DNA of 64,000 nucleotides from Robertmurraya korlensis NBRC 107688 (GCF_001591645.1 NZ_BCVH01000003.1:124001-188000), one strand, 5' to 3'. Counted from the first letter of the stretch, positions 1 through 8,467 are shown. Numbers and translations: made by a program. Notes: a model not told the origin generated them from the sequence alone.

Positions 1-1
1 T

Positions 2-667
2 GAAAATCAAAAGGCAATCACCTCTTTAAAAAATAGTGCGAATTTGGCAATGGTCACCACGGTTATTTGTTTAGTGATAGGGACTGCCATTGCTTATGTT
101 CGAACAAAAATGCCTTCTTTGATGACAAAAGGCTTAGAGATGATTATTGGAATTCCTTATGCATTACCAGGCACAGTTTTAGCATTAGCGATGATATTTG
201 CTTGGATCGAACCCATTCCAGGCTGGAATCCTGGAATATACGGGACCATTACGATTCTATTCATTGCTTATGTGACACGTTTTTTAATTTTACAGGTCAG
301 GGGAAGCATTACAGCATTTATGCAGGTTGACCCTTCGATGGAGGAAGCTGCTCGAGTGAGTGGTTCTAACGGATTTTATAAGTGGAAGCAAATTTTGATG
401 CCATTGATTTTGCCTGGAGTCATTAGTGGTGCGTTACTCGTCTTTTTAACTGCATTAACGGAACTAACGGTTTCCTCTCTTCTATGGTCTAGTGGAACGG
501 AGACAATTGGGCTTGTGATTTTTAATTTTGAACAAGCTGGGTATTCAACGTATTCAACGGCATTCTCAAGTATTGTTGTTTTATTGATTTTATTAGCCTT
601 TACTTTGGTAGCTATTTTACAAAAATTATGGGATAGGAGGGTACTGCGTCATGAGCACTCAGATTAA
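2..667 (+). CDS. ABC transporter permease, C-terminal part (Fe3+/spermidine-putrescine type)
   Basis: Partial gene: the reading frame is open from the first base, so the start lies upstream of the window. The visible 221 residues contain several hydrophobic segments and the EAA-loop typical of binding-protein-dependent permeases (EEAARVSGSNGFYKWKQILMPL). The style matches FbpB/AfuB and PotB-type permeases that move Fe3+ or polyamines through the cytoplasmic membrane. Its stop overlaps the ATPase gene downstream by 17 bases, so the two are translationally coupled. The substrate cannot be decided because the binding protein is outside the window. Confidence 0.85.
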   Translation, partial: ENQKAITSLKNSANLAMVTTVICLVIGTAIAYVRTKMPSLMTKGLEMIIGIPYALPGTVLALAMIFAWIEPIPGWNPGIYGTITILFIAYVTRFLILQVRGSITAFMQVDPSMEEAARVSGSNGFYKWKQILMPLILPGVISGALLVFLTALTELTVSSLLWSSGTETIGLVIFNFEQAGYSTYSTAFSSIVVLLILLAFTLVAILQKLWDRRVLRHEHSD

Positions 668-1733
668 AAATGTAGAAAAACGCTTTGGTTCCTTTCAAGC
701 ATTGCAGCAAATCAACTTGGAAATAAAAGAGGGTGAATTTGTTGCGATTCTTGGTCCATCAGGCTGTGGGAAAACAACGTTACTTCGAATATTAGCTGGT
801 TTTGATTCACCATCGTCAGGAGAAGTGTTGGTGAATAACAAACTAGTCGCAAATGAAACCTCCTTCTTACCACCTGAAAAGCGTAATATCGGAATGGTGT
901 TTCAATCCTTTGCTTTGTGGCCGCATATGAATGTAAGGGATCATATTCGCTTTCCTTTAAAACATCATCAATTTTTAAATGAAGACCATAAATCCAGCAT
1001 TCATCAAAGAGTGGACGAAGTGTTAAAAATGGTAGATATGGATCATCTAGGTGAAAGAATGCCAAGTGAACTATCAGGAGGGCAAAAACAACGAGTGGCC
1101 TTAGCACGTGCGATCGCTCCCAAACCAGGCTTATTGTTAATGGACGAACCCCTTAGTAGCTTGGATGCTGAATTGCGAATGGGAATGCGTAAGGAGATTC
1201 AGCAACTACACCATGTGACAAAGGCTTCGATTGTGTATGTGACACATGACCAAACGGAAGCACTGGCGATGGCAGATACAATCGTGGTCATGAATAAGGG
1301 GAAGATTGAACAGGTAGGGACTCCCAAGGAAATTTATAGCTCACCAACCACACCATTTGTTGCCTCCTTTGTTGGGAAAGCGAACGTAATAAAAGGAAAA
1401 TGGGAAGGGACAACCTTTTCTCCTTTTGATCAGCATTCTATTAAATGGGATGGAACGGCGGTCACAGAAGAATTAAGGGAGAAAAACCTATTTCCCGCTC
1501 GTCCGGAGCAACTAGAAATTTCATATCATGCTGATGGTGTAAAAGGAATAATCACGAATGTCCAATATCAAGGAAAAGAGATTCACTACACGGTTATGGT
1601 GGAAGGGGAGCAGTGGGTGGTCCATCAGGATGTTTTCACAAAGTTCTCCATCGGTGATGAGGTATATGTTCATTTAAAGGAATGGCATGATAGAAGGAAT
1701 ATCGGGGAGAAAAACCAACTTCTATTTGTATAA
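651..1733 (+). CDS. ABC transporter ATP-binding protein (FbpC/PotA type)
   Basis: ATPase subunit of the importer begun upstream. Walker A GPSGCGKTT is near residue 35, the signature LSGGQKQRVALARA near residue 140, Walker B LLLMDEPLSSLD near residue 160 and the switch histidine in VYVTHDQTEA. The 360-residue length and the tail of about 110 residues after the NBD match the TOBE-containing Fe3+/polyamine/2-aminoethylphosphonate ATPases. The ATG lies inside the end of the permease gene. It is the last gene of this operon, followed by a hairpin terminator. Iron, thiamine or phosphonate transport all remain possible. Confidence 0.88.
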   Translation: MSTQIKNVEKRFGSFQALQQINLEIKEGEFVAILGPSGCGKTTLLRILAGFDSPSSGEVLVNNKLVANETSFLPPEKRNIGMVFQSFALWPHMNVRDHIRFPLKHHQFLNEDHKSSIHQRVDEVLKMVDMDHLGERMPSELSGGQKQRVALARAIAPKPGLLLMDEPLSSLDAELRMGMRKEIQQLHHVTKASIVYVTHDQTEALAMADTIVVMNKGKIEQVGTPKEIYSSPTTPFVASFVGKANVIKGKWEGTTFSPFDQHSIKWDGTAVTEELREKNLFPARPEQLEISYHADGVKGIITNVQYQGKEIHYTVMVEGEQWVVHQDVFTKFSIGDEVYVHLKEWHDRRNIGEKNQLLFV

Positions 1734-1768
1734 CCGTCCCTATGTTTTCCTAGAAAGTGATAAAAGCA

Positions 1769-1816
1769 AAAGCGGGATAACCTGAATGATCGATGGTTTT
1801 CCCGCTTTATATTTTT
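1769..1816 (+). terminator. Rho-independent terminator after the ABC operon
   Basis: Stem AAAGCGGGA (1769-1777) pairs with TCCCGCTTT (1800-1808), followed by a T-rich tail. It sits between the convergent ABC operon and the small minus-strand gene and may serve both strands. Confidence 0.8.
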
Positions 1817-1825
1817 TTATTTGAG

Positions 1826-1972
1826 TTACATATAATCATAAACAGAATCATCAAAATAGAGCCAGTGATAATATTCAATCTGGGAATCTGCCATCTTGGA
1901 AATGGATTTCTCACTGAATTTTTGTTGATCAATTAATTTCTGCGCTTTGGCATTTCTTTCTACTTGGCTCAT
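1826..1972 (-). CDS. small hypothetical protein, 48 aa, acidic C-terminus
   Basis: A 48-codon ORF reading MSQVERNAKAQKLI... and ending in an aromatic/acidic tail (FDDSVYDYM). A clear GGGAGG ribosome-binding site lies 6 bases before the ATG on the minus strand, and a perfect match to the CcpA cre consensus lies 46 bases upstream of the start. The N-terminal half is charged and likely helical; no membrane segment or Cys motif is visible. I do not recognise the family. The ribosome site, the cre box and the terminator immediately downstream argue that it is a real gene. Confidence 0.6.
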   Translation of the reverse strand: MSQVERNAKAQKLIDQQKFSEKSISKMADSQIEYYHWLYFDDSVYDYM

Positions 1973-2017
1973 TGTAAATCCTCCCTATTGTATGAGAAGT
2001 AATGAAGTATGTAAGTG

Positions 2018-2032
2018 TTGAAAACGTTTTCT
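2018..2032. promoter_or_regulatory. CcpA cre site
   Basis: TTGAAAACGTTTTCT matches WTGNAANCGNWNNCW at every position. It lies 46 bases upstream of the 48-aa gene on the minus strand, overlapping where its promoter should be, which suggests carbon catabolite control of that gene. Confidence 0.65.
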
Positions 2033-2362
2033 TTTCTTGTTTTTATTATACATCTAAAAATTAGATTAAACCAATATCAAATTTAGATGATTTTTTAGAA
2101 AATAATATAAAACTGTTATTATCTACTTACTTTGAAGCAGTAGAGAGGAAAAGGTCGAATGGCTAAACCTGTGTTTTGTTACCGGTTATGGAGTAATGCC
2201 AATAAGTTGAACACACAAAAGTAAGGATTATGCTACTTTGCGAGTGTAGTTACTAGAAATATAGAGAAGGCATTTTAAAACAATGGAACATCTCTTCAAA
2301 CTTAAATAGGTTGTATGAAAGAAATAATAATGATAATAATCAATCATTGCTCTTGCGTTTAG

Positions 2363-2374
2363 TACGATATCGTA
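2363..2374. promoter_or_regulatory. palindromic operator, copy 1 (TACGATATCGTA)
   Basis: A perfect 12-base palindrome about 40 bases before the MarR gene. The same palindrome recurs twice before the ArsA gene. It is the obvious candidate binding site for the adjacent MarR protein and suggests autoregulation. Confidence 0.7.
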
Positions 2375-2415
2375 GTATTTTAAAGGTAGAAATTTAAATC
2401 TAAAAGGTGTGGGAC

Positions 2416-2898
2416 ATGGAACAATTAGTTGAACTTTTGCTTAAGAACGGAATTAAACCCTTCAGCTACTTTCCTAAAGCAGCTGAATTAGAGAAAAAAA
2501 TCTCCCACACAGATTTATCTGCCTTAGTGATTTTGAAACTGAAAGAACAGCTAACGATGTCAGAATTAGCTTCTGACTTAGGTGCACCTCTAAGTACGAC
2601 CACAAGTATGGCCAAACGCCTTGAAAAAAAGGGTTGGATTGAAAGAACAAGCTCACCCAAGGATCAGCGGGTTATTATGGTTTATTTAACTGAAGAAGGA
2701 AAAGAGCTGGCTAGGCAGGCTAATGAAATGATGGAGCAAGCATTGGGACGTATCCAAACGGCCCTAACAGAAGAAGAATTAGAGCAATTTGTGTCCCTTG
2801 TGTTAAAGGTAGTCAAATCCTTGCAACAACCTGAAAATGAGTACAACGCATCTATAAAAAAGAAACCTGCTATACGAAAAATCTCCATTGATGAATAA
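2416..2898 (+). CDS. MarR family transcriptional regulator
   Basis: Winged-helix repressor of 160 residues. The HTH is seen in MSELASDLGAPLSTTTSMAKRLEKKGW and the wing in SPKDQRVIMVYLTEEG, the standard MarR layout. The ATG at 2416 has AAAGGTG at a good distance; a GTG three codons upstream is less well placed. Identical palindromes precede this gene and the next operon, so it most likely represses itself and the ArsA operon, releasing on an unknown ligand. The 25-residue tail after the last helix is basic and family-atypical but short. Confidence 0.88.
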   Translation: MEQLVELLLKNGIKPFSYFPKAAELEKKISHTDLSALVILKLKEQLTMSELASDLGAPLSTTTSMAKRLEKKGWIERTSSPKDQRVIMVYLTEEGKELARQANEMMEQALGRIQTALTEEELEQFVSLVLKVVKSLQQPENEYNASIKKKPAIRKISIDE

Positions 2899-2949
2899 TG
2901 TTTCATTTCAAAGAGGGTTTTGCGTAAGAAAGTTGAATCATTAAATAAG

Positions 2950-2987
2950 GATGAACAGGGTGATCAAAACGCTGTTCATCTTTATTA
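2950..2987 (+). terminator. terminator after the MarR gene
   Basis: Stem GATGAACAG / CTGTTCATC (2950-2958 with 2972-2980) followed by TTTATTAT. It separates the regulator from the ArsA operon, so the latter needs its own promoter. Confidence 0.75.
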
Positions 2988-2998
2988 TAAACAAATAG

Positions 2999-3010
2999 TA
3001 CGATATCGTA
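2999..3010. promoter_or_regulatory. palindromic operator, copy 2 (TACGATATCGTA)
   Basis: Identical to the palindrome before the MarR gene; located about 110 bases upstream of the ArsA start. Confidence 0.7.
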
Positions 3011-3073
3011 GTTTCATCTAGTGAGTAAAGTTAAAGTGCCACAATGCCTAACAATGTTTTTTTAACCAATTAG

Positions 3074-3085
3074 TACGATGTCGTA
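3074..3085. promoter_or_regulatory. palindromic operator, copy 3 (TACGATGTCGTA)
   Basis: One-base variant of the same palindrome, 33 bases before the ArsA start and 75 bases from copy 2. The close pair suggests cooperative or looped repression of the ArsA operon. Confidence 0.65.
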
Positions 3086-3117
3086 TTAAAATAAACCAAC
3101 TATAAGAGGTGAAGAAC

Positions 3118-4299
3118 ATGCGAATTATTATTTATACGGGAAAAGGTGGAGTTGGTAAAACCAGTATTGCCGCAGCAACAGCCGTAAAATTAGCGCAACA
3201 AGGACTGAGAACTCTTGTCATGAGTACAGATGCAGCACATAGTCTTTCTGATGCCTTTGACCAACCTTTAAGTGATCAACCAACTCAGCTTCATGACTGT
3301 TTATGGGGAGTTGAAGTTAATAGTTTACGAGAAACGGAACGAAACTGGGGAGCCGTCCAACAATGGTTGAGTGGCATGATGAAATGGGCGGAGCTAGAGG
3401 ATATCAGTTCTGAGGAAATCATGATTTTTCCGGGTATGGAGGAAATATTTAGTTTAATGCAAATCAAAACTCATGCTCAAAGCAGAAAATATGATGTCAT
3501 TATCGTAGATTGTGCTCCAACGGGCGAAACACTAAGGCTCTTAAGCTATCCCAACCTGATGAAATGGTGGCTAGAAAAGATATTCCCTTATGAGCGACGA
3601 CTCATTAAGGTGGCCCGTCCAGTAAGAAAACTCGTTATGGGTGGATTGGAGTTACCGAGTGATGAGGTGCTAAACAGTATTGAACGTTTTGTAAGAGAAT
3701 TAGAAGAAATGAATAAAATCCTTTTAGATCGAAATGTCACGTCTGTCAGAATTATTTTAAATCCCGAAAAAATGGTCATTGCCGAATCAAGAAGAGCCTT
3801 CACTTACTTGAATTTATTTGGTTTTAATACCGATGCCATTCTTGTTAACCGAATCATTCCCGAGGAAGCTAGAGAAGGCTTTTTAGCCAATTGGCATCAT
3901 ATTCATCAACGCTATGATGAAGAAATTAAAAGCTGCTTCGAGCCCCTCCCTATTTATCGAATTCCGTTAATGCCTTCAGAGGTTTCGGGGATATTGCAAT
4001 TGGAGCAACTTTCTCAAGTAGCCTTTGGTGACACTAATATGTCCAACATCTTATTTTCGGGCCAGACAGAGCAAGTTCGCAAAGAGAATGGTCAATATAT
4101 TTTAGAGATTTCACTCCCCTTTGTGAGTAAAGATGAAATTGAACTTTCACAAAAAGGTGATGAGCTCATCGTTCAAATTGGTTCATATAAGAGAAAACTA
4201 GTGTTGCCTCGTACCCTTCTGGGGAGAGAAATTGAAAGGGCTCGAATCAATGAACATGTCTTGAATCTCCATTTTTCAGAAAGTATCAATCCGTTTTAG
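3118..4299 (+). CDS. ArsA-type anion-transporting/TRC40 family ATPase with C-terminal HSP20-like domain
   Basis: P-loop ATPase of 393 residues. The deviant Walker A GKGGVGKT is near residue 8, followed by STDAAHSL (switch I-like) and DCAPTGETLRLLSYP (switch II), all hallmarks of ArsA/Get3. The last 75 residues form a beta-rich segment like the HSP20-like domain appended to many bacterial ArsA homologues. ATG 3118 is preceded by GAGGTG. It is first in a three-gene operon with a 74-residue protein and a DUF6463 membrane protein; no arsenic genes (arsB, arsR, arsD) are nearby, so an arsenite role is not supported. A tail-anchored-protein or anion-related role is possible. Confidence 0.85.
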   Translation: MRIIIYTGKGGVGKTSIAAATAVKLAQQGLRTLVMSTDAAHSLSDAFDQPLSDQPTQLHDCLWGVEVNSLRETERNWGAVQQWLSGMMKWAELEDISSEEIMIFPGMEEIFSLMQIKTHAQSRKYDVIIVDCAPTGETLRLLSYPNLMKWWLEKIFPYERRLIKVARPVRKLVMGGLELPSDEVLNSIERFVRELEEMNKILLDRNVTSVRIILNPEKMVIAESRRAFTYLNLFGFNTDAILVNRIIPEEAREGFLANWHHIHQRYDEEIKSCFEPLPIYRIPLMPSEVSGILQLEQLSQVAFGDTNMSNILFSGQTEQVRKENGQYILEISLPFVSKDEIELSQKGDELIVQIGSYKRKLVLPRTLLGREIERARINEHVLNLHFSESINPF

Positions 4300-4314
4300 A
4301 AAGGAGCGCGTAAA

Positions 4315-4539
4315 ATGAAGCGAGGATCTACTCCACATATTTTACAGGCTTTATTAGAATCTCATGAGCAGTTTATAAAAAGTAAGATGCCAATGGAATC
4401 ACAGAATCATTTTCGACAGGCGCATAAAGAGGTACTAATGGGCATCCGTACTTGGATTGATCATCAAATGGTGGAAAGAGAAACATCCATGTCTCACTCC
4501 AACCATCAAGCGGTAAAGAAAATTAACATATCTGATTAA
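4315..4539 (+). CDS. hypothetical protein, 74 aa, ArsA operon
   Basis: Small, basic, predominantly helical protein starting MKRGSTPHILQALLES, with AGGAG seven bases before the ATG and 15 bases after the ArsA stop. No membrane segment and no cysteines. The family is not recognised. Its tight placement between the ATPase and the membrane protein suggests it works with them, perhaps as an adaptor; this is inference. Confidence 0.6.
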   Translation: MKRGSTPHILQALLESHEQFIKSKMPMESQNHFRQAHKEVLMGIRTWIDHQMVERETSMSHSNHQAVKKINISD

Positions 4540-4552
4540 AGAGGAGGAATTC

Positions 4553-4906
4553 ATGATGAATTGGAAAAAACGAAGTGGTCTATTACTCATACTCACTTCT
4601 ATCATCCATAGTCTTATTGGGATTGTTTTGTTTTGGGAGCCTTTGGTGGATATATTTCAGGCAGGAGTATTTAACTCTGTCGCTCCTCATTTTGATCGAG
4701 CGACCCTCTTTTGGTTTCTATTATCAGGAGCGCTAATGTTTATCCTAGGGCATTTCATGCATTGGCTGGCAAATGACCTAAAAAAAGAAATTCCAGCCTT
4801 TCTTGGCTGGCATTTGCTGTGGTTGTCTATTGTGGGAGCTTTCATCATACCAGGTTCCGGTTTTTGGCTAGTCGTCCCTCAAGCCTTGATCATTATAAAG
4901 AGATAA
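4553..4906 (+). CDS. DUF6463-like small membrane protein
   Basis: 117 residues with four hydrophobic segments (about 8-28, 46-70, 78-96, 98-115), with conserved-looking Trp, His and Gly residues such as HFDRATLFWFLLSGALMFILGH. It resembles the DUF6463 family of four-helix membrane proteins. GAGGAGG precedes the tandem ATG codons at 4553 and 4556. It is last in the MarR-controlled operon. Function unknown; co-transcription with an ArsA-type ATPase suggests a membrane partner. Confidence 0.65.
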   Translation: MMNWKKRSGLLLILTSIIHSLIGIVLFWEPLVDIFQAGVFNSVAPHFDRATLFWFLLSGALMFILGHFMHWLANDLKKEIPAFLGWHLLWLSIVGAFIIPGSGFWLVVPQALIIIKR

Positions 4907-5058
4907 TGACTAATGAAATAACAGTTTTTGATAAATACCATTCTGGCGATGCATTCACTAGTAAATATAGCTTCAAGGTGATGTTGAAAATGACGAGACC
5001 TTCTTTCGTGAGTCAATGAAAGGTCGAGAAATCACTTTAAAAAACGTGGAGAAAAAGG

Positions 5059-5108
5059 ACCCTATAGTAGACTTTTTCTATGTGTCTACTCTATAGGGTT
5101 CTTTTTAT
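5059..5108. terminator. terminator between the ArsA operon and the convergent sigma-54 activator
   Basis: Long imperfect stem: ACCCTATAG-TAGAC (5059-5072) with GTCTA-CTCTATAGGGT (5084-5100), then CTTTTT. The A-rich other flank allows bidirectional function. Confidence 0.8.
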
Positions 5109-5133
5109 TCCAAGGTAGCTTTGTCTTTTATCA

Positions 5134-6900
5134 CTATTGCTGTAAATGATATTTTTTAATTTTAAGATAAAGGGTGTTCCGACTTATTTTTAGGATCGTA
5201 GCTGCCTTACTAATATTCCAGCTTACATAATCCAACGTTTTTCGAATCACCTCTTTCTCGGAATTGATAAGAGAGGTAGGGGGACCTTTTTCTTCCTGTT
5301 GGGATGGTTGATCCTGCTCGTATTCGATTTCGAAATCCAGGTCCTCCGCTTTAATCTCATTTCCTTCAGCTAGAAATGAGGCCTGCATAAGAACACTATT
5401 CAGCTCTCTCACATTTCCTGGCCAATGATATGAAAGAAGCTTATTTTTCGCCTCTCTTGAAAGATGTAAAGAAGGGTAATCTAACTTTTTCATTAGGTAT
5501 TGTGACAATTCAATCAGGTCTGAACGCTCACGGAGAGGAGGGAGTGTCATAACGACACCTTTTAGTCGATAATATAAGTCTTCTCGAAAACGTCCTGCTT
5601 CTATTTCTCTTCTAAGGTTTTTGTGGGTGGCAGCAATCACTCTTGTATTGATTGGTATAGGTTTAATTCCGCCTACACGAGTGACTGATTTTTCTTGTAA
5701 GACTCTTAGCAAAACAGCTTGTGCCTTTAGGGACATGTCACCGATTTCGTCTAGAAAGAGTGTTCCTCCATTCGCTGCCTCAAATTTCCCTATAACCCCT
5801 TCACGATTGGCACCGGTAAATGCTCCCTTTTCGTAGCCAAACAATTCACTTTCAATTAGACCCTCCGGCATGGCGCTACAATTAACCGCAATGAAAGGCT
5901 TATCTCCTCTTTGTCCAGATGTATGTAAAGACTGTGCAATTAACTCTTTTCCTGTCCCGCTTTCTCCATATATGATCATTGGAAAATCGGTTAGTGCTGC
6001 TTTTTTGACGATCCTTCTAATTTCATTCATCTTTGGGCATGACCCGACAATATCCGTAATGGTATATAGACGAGGTTGAGTAGATGTCTTATTCGTAGGT
6101 TTTTGTAAAGCTAATACGGAGCGATATTGTTTACGTGATGGATCAGAAACCACTTCTGTAGCATATCCCTTTGTATTATGAAATTCCTTTCCCAAACAGT
6201 CTTCACCTAGTAATTGACGTGCTGACTGATTGGCACGAATGATTCTTTTGTCATCATCTAGTGAAAGAAGGGGGACCGTTGCCAAGTATGCCGTCGCTTC
6301 AAGCTCTTTGATGGTCAAAACCTTTTCATTTTTCGCCTTGTCTAAAAGCAAGCCATTTTGAATAAAATTCGCCATGATGTTTGTTAGGGAGAATAGAAAT
6401 GGGTGATACAATTCCTTTCTTGCACTTATATTCACGGCACCAATTAGTTCACCAGTTGGCGAATAAACAGGGCTGGCTGCACAGGTTAGAAATTGATTTT
6501 TCACATAGAAGTGGTGATCTGCATGAGTGATAATGGGCTCTTTCGCAAAGATGGCTAGCCCCATGGCATTGGTGCCTTTGTTTTCTTCAGACCAATTCGA
6601 ACCGATGGATAAAACATCATCAGAACAGGTTGTATCCAATTGGCCTACTCTATGTATGATGGTTCCGTTTCGATCAACAATGGTGATGACTAGACCAGAA
6701 TAGTAGCTGGGAAAGAGTGTGTTAATAGCCGAAGAGGCATGTGTGATGAACGGTTCATTTTCTTTCATTAAGTTTCTTAAAGCCTTACCAGTTATAAAAG
6801 AGTCCTCTAGAGGATCTGTTGGTGAGAGTCCGATATCTTGACAACGTTTCCAAGATTGGCTAATGAGATCATACTTATCGAAAAGAACTTCCGTAAACAT
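5134..6900 (-). CDS. sigma-54-dependent transcriptional activator (GAF, AAA+, Fis HTH; AcoR-like)
   Basis: 588 residues. The N-terminal 190 residues form a GAF-type sensor, followed by a PAS-like linker (about 200-260). The AAA+ domain has Walker A GESGTGKE (312-319), the sigma-54 contact loop GAFTGA (359-364) and Walker B GGTLFLDEIGD. The Fis-type HTH at the C-terminus (about 560-585) reads ISKAATILKISRNTLYLKIKK. The architecture matches AcoR and other Bacillus SigL activators. It is divergent from the dehydrogenase gene, whose promoter is a perfect -24/-12 with two dyads, so that gene is the likely target. The inducer is unknown; an aldehyde or alcohol is plausible. Confidence 0.92.
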   Translation of the reverse strand: MFTEVLFDKYDLISQSWKRCQDIGLSPTDPLEDSFITGKALRNLMKENEPFITHASSAINTLFPSYYSGLVITIVDRNGTIIHRVGQLDTTCSDDVLSIGSNWSEENKGTNAMGLAIFAKEPIITHADHHFYVKNQFLTCAASPVYSPTGELIGAVNISARKELYHPFLFSLTNIMANFIQNGLLLDKAKNEKVLTIKELEATAYLATVPLLSLDDDKRIIRANQSARQLLGEDCLGKEFHNTKGYATEVVSDPSRKQYRSVLALQKPTNKTSTQPRLYTITDIVGSCPKMNEIRRIVKKAALTDFPMIIYGESGTGKELIAQSLHTSGQRGDKPFIAVNCSAMPEGLIESELFGYEKGAFTGANREGVIGKFEAANGGTLFLDEIGDMSLKAQAVLLRVLQEKSVTRVGGIKPIPINTRVIAATHKNLRREIEAGRFREDLYYRLKGVVMTLPPLRERSDLIELSQYLMKKLDYPSLHLSREAKNKLLSYHWPGNVRELNSVLMQASFLAEGNEIKAEDLDFEIEYEQDQPSQQEEKGPPTSLINSEKEVIRKTLDYVSWNISKAATILKISRNTLYLKIKKYHLQQ

Positions 6901-6994
6901 TGGCGATGATTACCCCCTTTTCACATTCAGGCCATTCATTCTTTGAACATATTATACTATTATTTCAATATTCAGGAAAAGATTAAATGTTGTT

Positions 6995-7033
6995 TGTCTC
7001 AAAATAGGACATCTTTTGCTCATTTTTTGAACA
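6995..7033 (+). promoter_or_regulatory. two tandem activator-binding dyads (UAS)
   Basis: TGTCTCAAAATAGGACA (6995-7011) and TGCTCATTTTTTGAACA (7017-7033). Both are 17 bases with inverted outer arms, and their centres are 22 bases apart (two helical turns), 60-80 bases upstream of the -24 element. Spacing and geometry fit an upstream activating sequence for a hexameric sigma-54 activator, most simply the divergent one. Confidence 0.65.
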
Positions 7034-7083
7034 CGCTTACATCCCTAGGTACATCGAATGATTCAAATAATAGCTTTTTAGAG

Positions 7084-7100
7084 TTGGCATAAAAATTGCA
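7084..7100 (+). promoter_or_regulatory. sigma-54 (SigL) -24/-12 promoter of the formaldehyde dehydrogenase
   Basis: TTGGCATAAAAATTGCA: GG (7086-7087) and GC (7098-7099) are 12 bases apart, exactly the sigma-54 spacing. It lies about 50 bases before the start codon at 7149. Confidence 0.85.
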
Positions 7101-7148
7101 TTTATAATGTTGTAAACAATCTTATAAACAAAAAGGGAGGATTTTCAT

Positions 7149-8363
7149 ATGAAGGGAAATAGAGCAGTAGCATATATGGGGCCTGGAAAAGTAGAGGTAC
7201 AAGATATTGGATATCCTGACTTAGTCTTACGAGATGGTCCTGGTGTAAACCCGCTAAATGTCGGGCGTAAATGTCATCATGGAGTTATTCTAAAAGTAGT
7301 GACTACAAATATCTGTGGTAGTGACCAGCATATGGTAAGAGGAAGAACCACAGCGCCTTCTGGGTTAATCCTTGGTCATGAAATTACTGGGGAAGTAATA
7401 GAAGTTGGAAGAGATGTGGAGTTTATTAAAAAAGGGGATCTTGTCTCCGTTCCATTTAATATTGCCTGTGGTCGCTGTCGAAGCTGCAAAGAACGCGATA
7501 CTCATATTTGTGAAAATGTAAACCCTGACCGTCCAGGTTCCGCCTATGGATATGTAGACATGGGTGGATGGGTTGGAGGTCAATCAGAATATGTCATGGT
7601 ACCTTATGCTGATTTCCAACTATTAAAATTCCCAGATAAAGACCAAGCCATGGAAAAAATCAAGGACTTAACCATGCTCTCAGATATATTTCCAACAGGC
7701 TATCATGGAGCCGTAAGTGCAGGTGTGAAGCCAGGATCAACGGTATATATTGCTGGGGCTGGTCCTGTTGGTCTGGCAGCCGCACATTCCGCCCAATTAT
7801 TAGGAGCAGCCGTCGTTATTGTTGGTGACTTAAATAGCGAAAGACTCGCTCAAGCAAGAAGCTTCGGTTGTGAAACGGTGAATCTGCGTGAACATCCAAA
7901 CCTTGGAGAACAAATCGAACAAATTCTCGGAACACCAGAGGTTGACTGTGCTGTTGACTGCGTTGGATTTGAAGCCTCGGCACATGGAACCAATGCGGTG
8001 GAAGCACCTGCAACTGTCCTAAATTCGATCATGACTGTCACACGTGCAGGAGGAAGACTTGGAATTCCAGGACTGTACGTGACAGGTGACCCAGGTGCCA
8101 TTGACGAAGATGCACAAATTGGAACATTGAAAGTTCGACTTGGATTAGGTTGGGCGAAGGCACATACATTTGTCACAGGTCAAACACCTGTTATGAAATA
8201 TCATAGAGAGCTCATGACAGCTATTTTAAGTGGAAAAGCTCAAATCGCAAAAGCAGTTAATGCAACGGTTATTTCCTTAGATGAAGCTCCAAGAGGGTAT
8301 ATGGAATTTGATCAAGGGGCTGCGCGGAAATATGTCATTGACCCGCATGGGCTTGTAAAATAA
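7149..8363 (+). CDS. fdhA: glutathione-independent formaldehyde dehydrogenase-like zinc dehydrogenase
   Basis: Zinc-dependent medium-chain dehydrogenase of 404 residues. Catalytic-zinc residues are in NICGSDQH and LGHEITGEV, structural-zinc cysteines in ACGRCRSCKERDTHIC, and the NAD-binding Rossmann glycines in GAGPVGLAAA. The opening NRAVAYMGPGKVEVQDI and the long insert before the C-terminus (DPGAIDEDAQIG) are typical of the Pseudomonas FdhA-type family, which oxidises formaldehyde (or disproportionates aldehydes) without glutathione. GGGAGG lies 10 bases before the ATG. Driven by a sigma-54 promoter and terminated downstream as a single gene. Closely related alcohol dehydrogenases cannot be excluded. 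Confidence 0.82.
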   Translation: MKGNRAVAYMGPGKVEVQDIGYPDLVLRDGPGVNPLNVGRKCHHGVILKVVTTNICGSDQHMVRGRTTAPSGLILGHEITGEVIEVGRDVEFIKKGDLVSVPFNIACGRCRSCKERDTHICENVNPDRPGSAYGYVDMGGWVGGQSEYVMVPYADFQLLKFPDKDQAMEKIKDLTMLSDIFPTGYHGAVSAGVKPGSTVYIAGAGPVGLAAAHSAQLLGAAVVIVGDLNSERLAQARSFGCETVNLREHPNLGEQIEQILGTPEVDCAVDCVGFEASAHGTNAVEAPATVLNSIMTVTRAGGRLGIPGLYVTGDPGAIDEDAQIGTLKVRLGLGWAKAHTFVTGQTPVMKYHRELMTAILSGKAQIAKAVNATVISLDEAPRGYMEFDQGAARKYVIDPHGLVK

Positions 8364-8467
8364 AAAAACATATAAGTTCGATCTATAAAAAGTTTGAAGT
8401 GAAAAATCGAATGAACTAGCCATAATACCGTTAGTGAAAAATGGCTTGTGAATTGGTACTTAGCGAA

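Noticed and set aside
712-1107. Minus-strand ORF inside the ABC ATPase gene
   Set aside because: Overlaps conserved Walker and signature motifs on the other strand; no recognisable product.
3118-4299. Arsenite efflux ATPase annotation
   Set aside because: No arsB, arsD, arsR or arsC nearby and regulation is by a MarR protein; only ArsA-family membership is supported.
4819-5019. 66-codon ORF overlapping the end of the DUF6463 gene
   Set aside because: Different frame of a coding gene, no ribosome site and no hydrophobic or conserved pattern.
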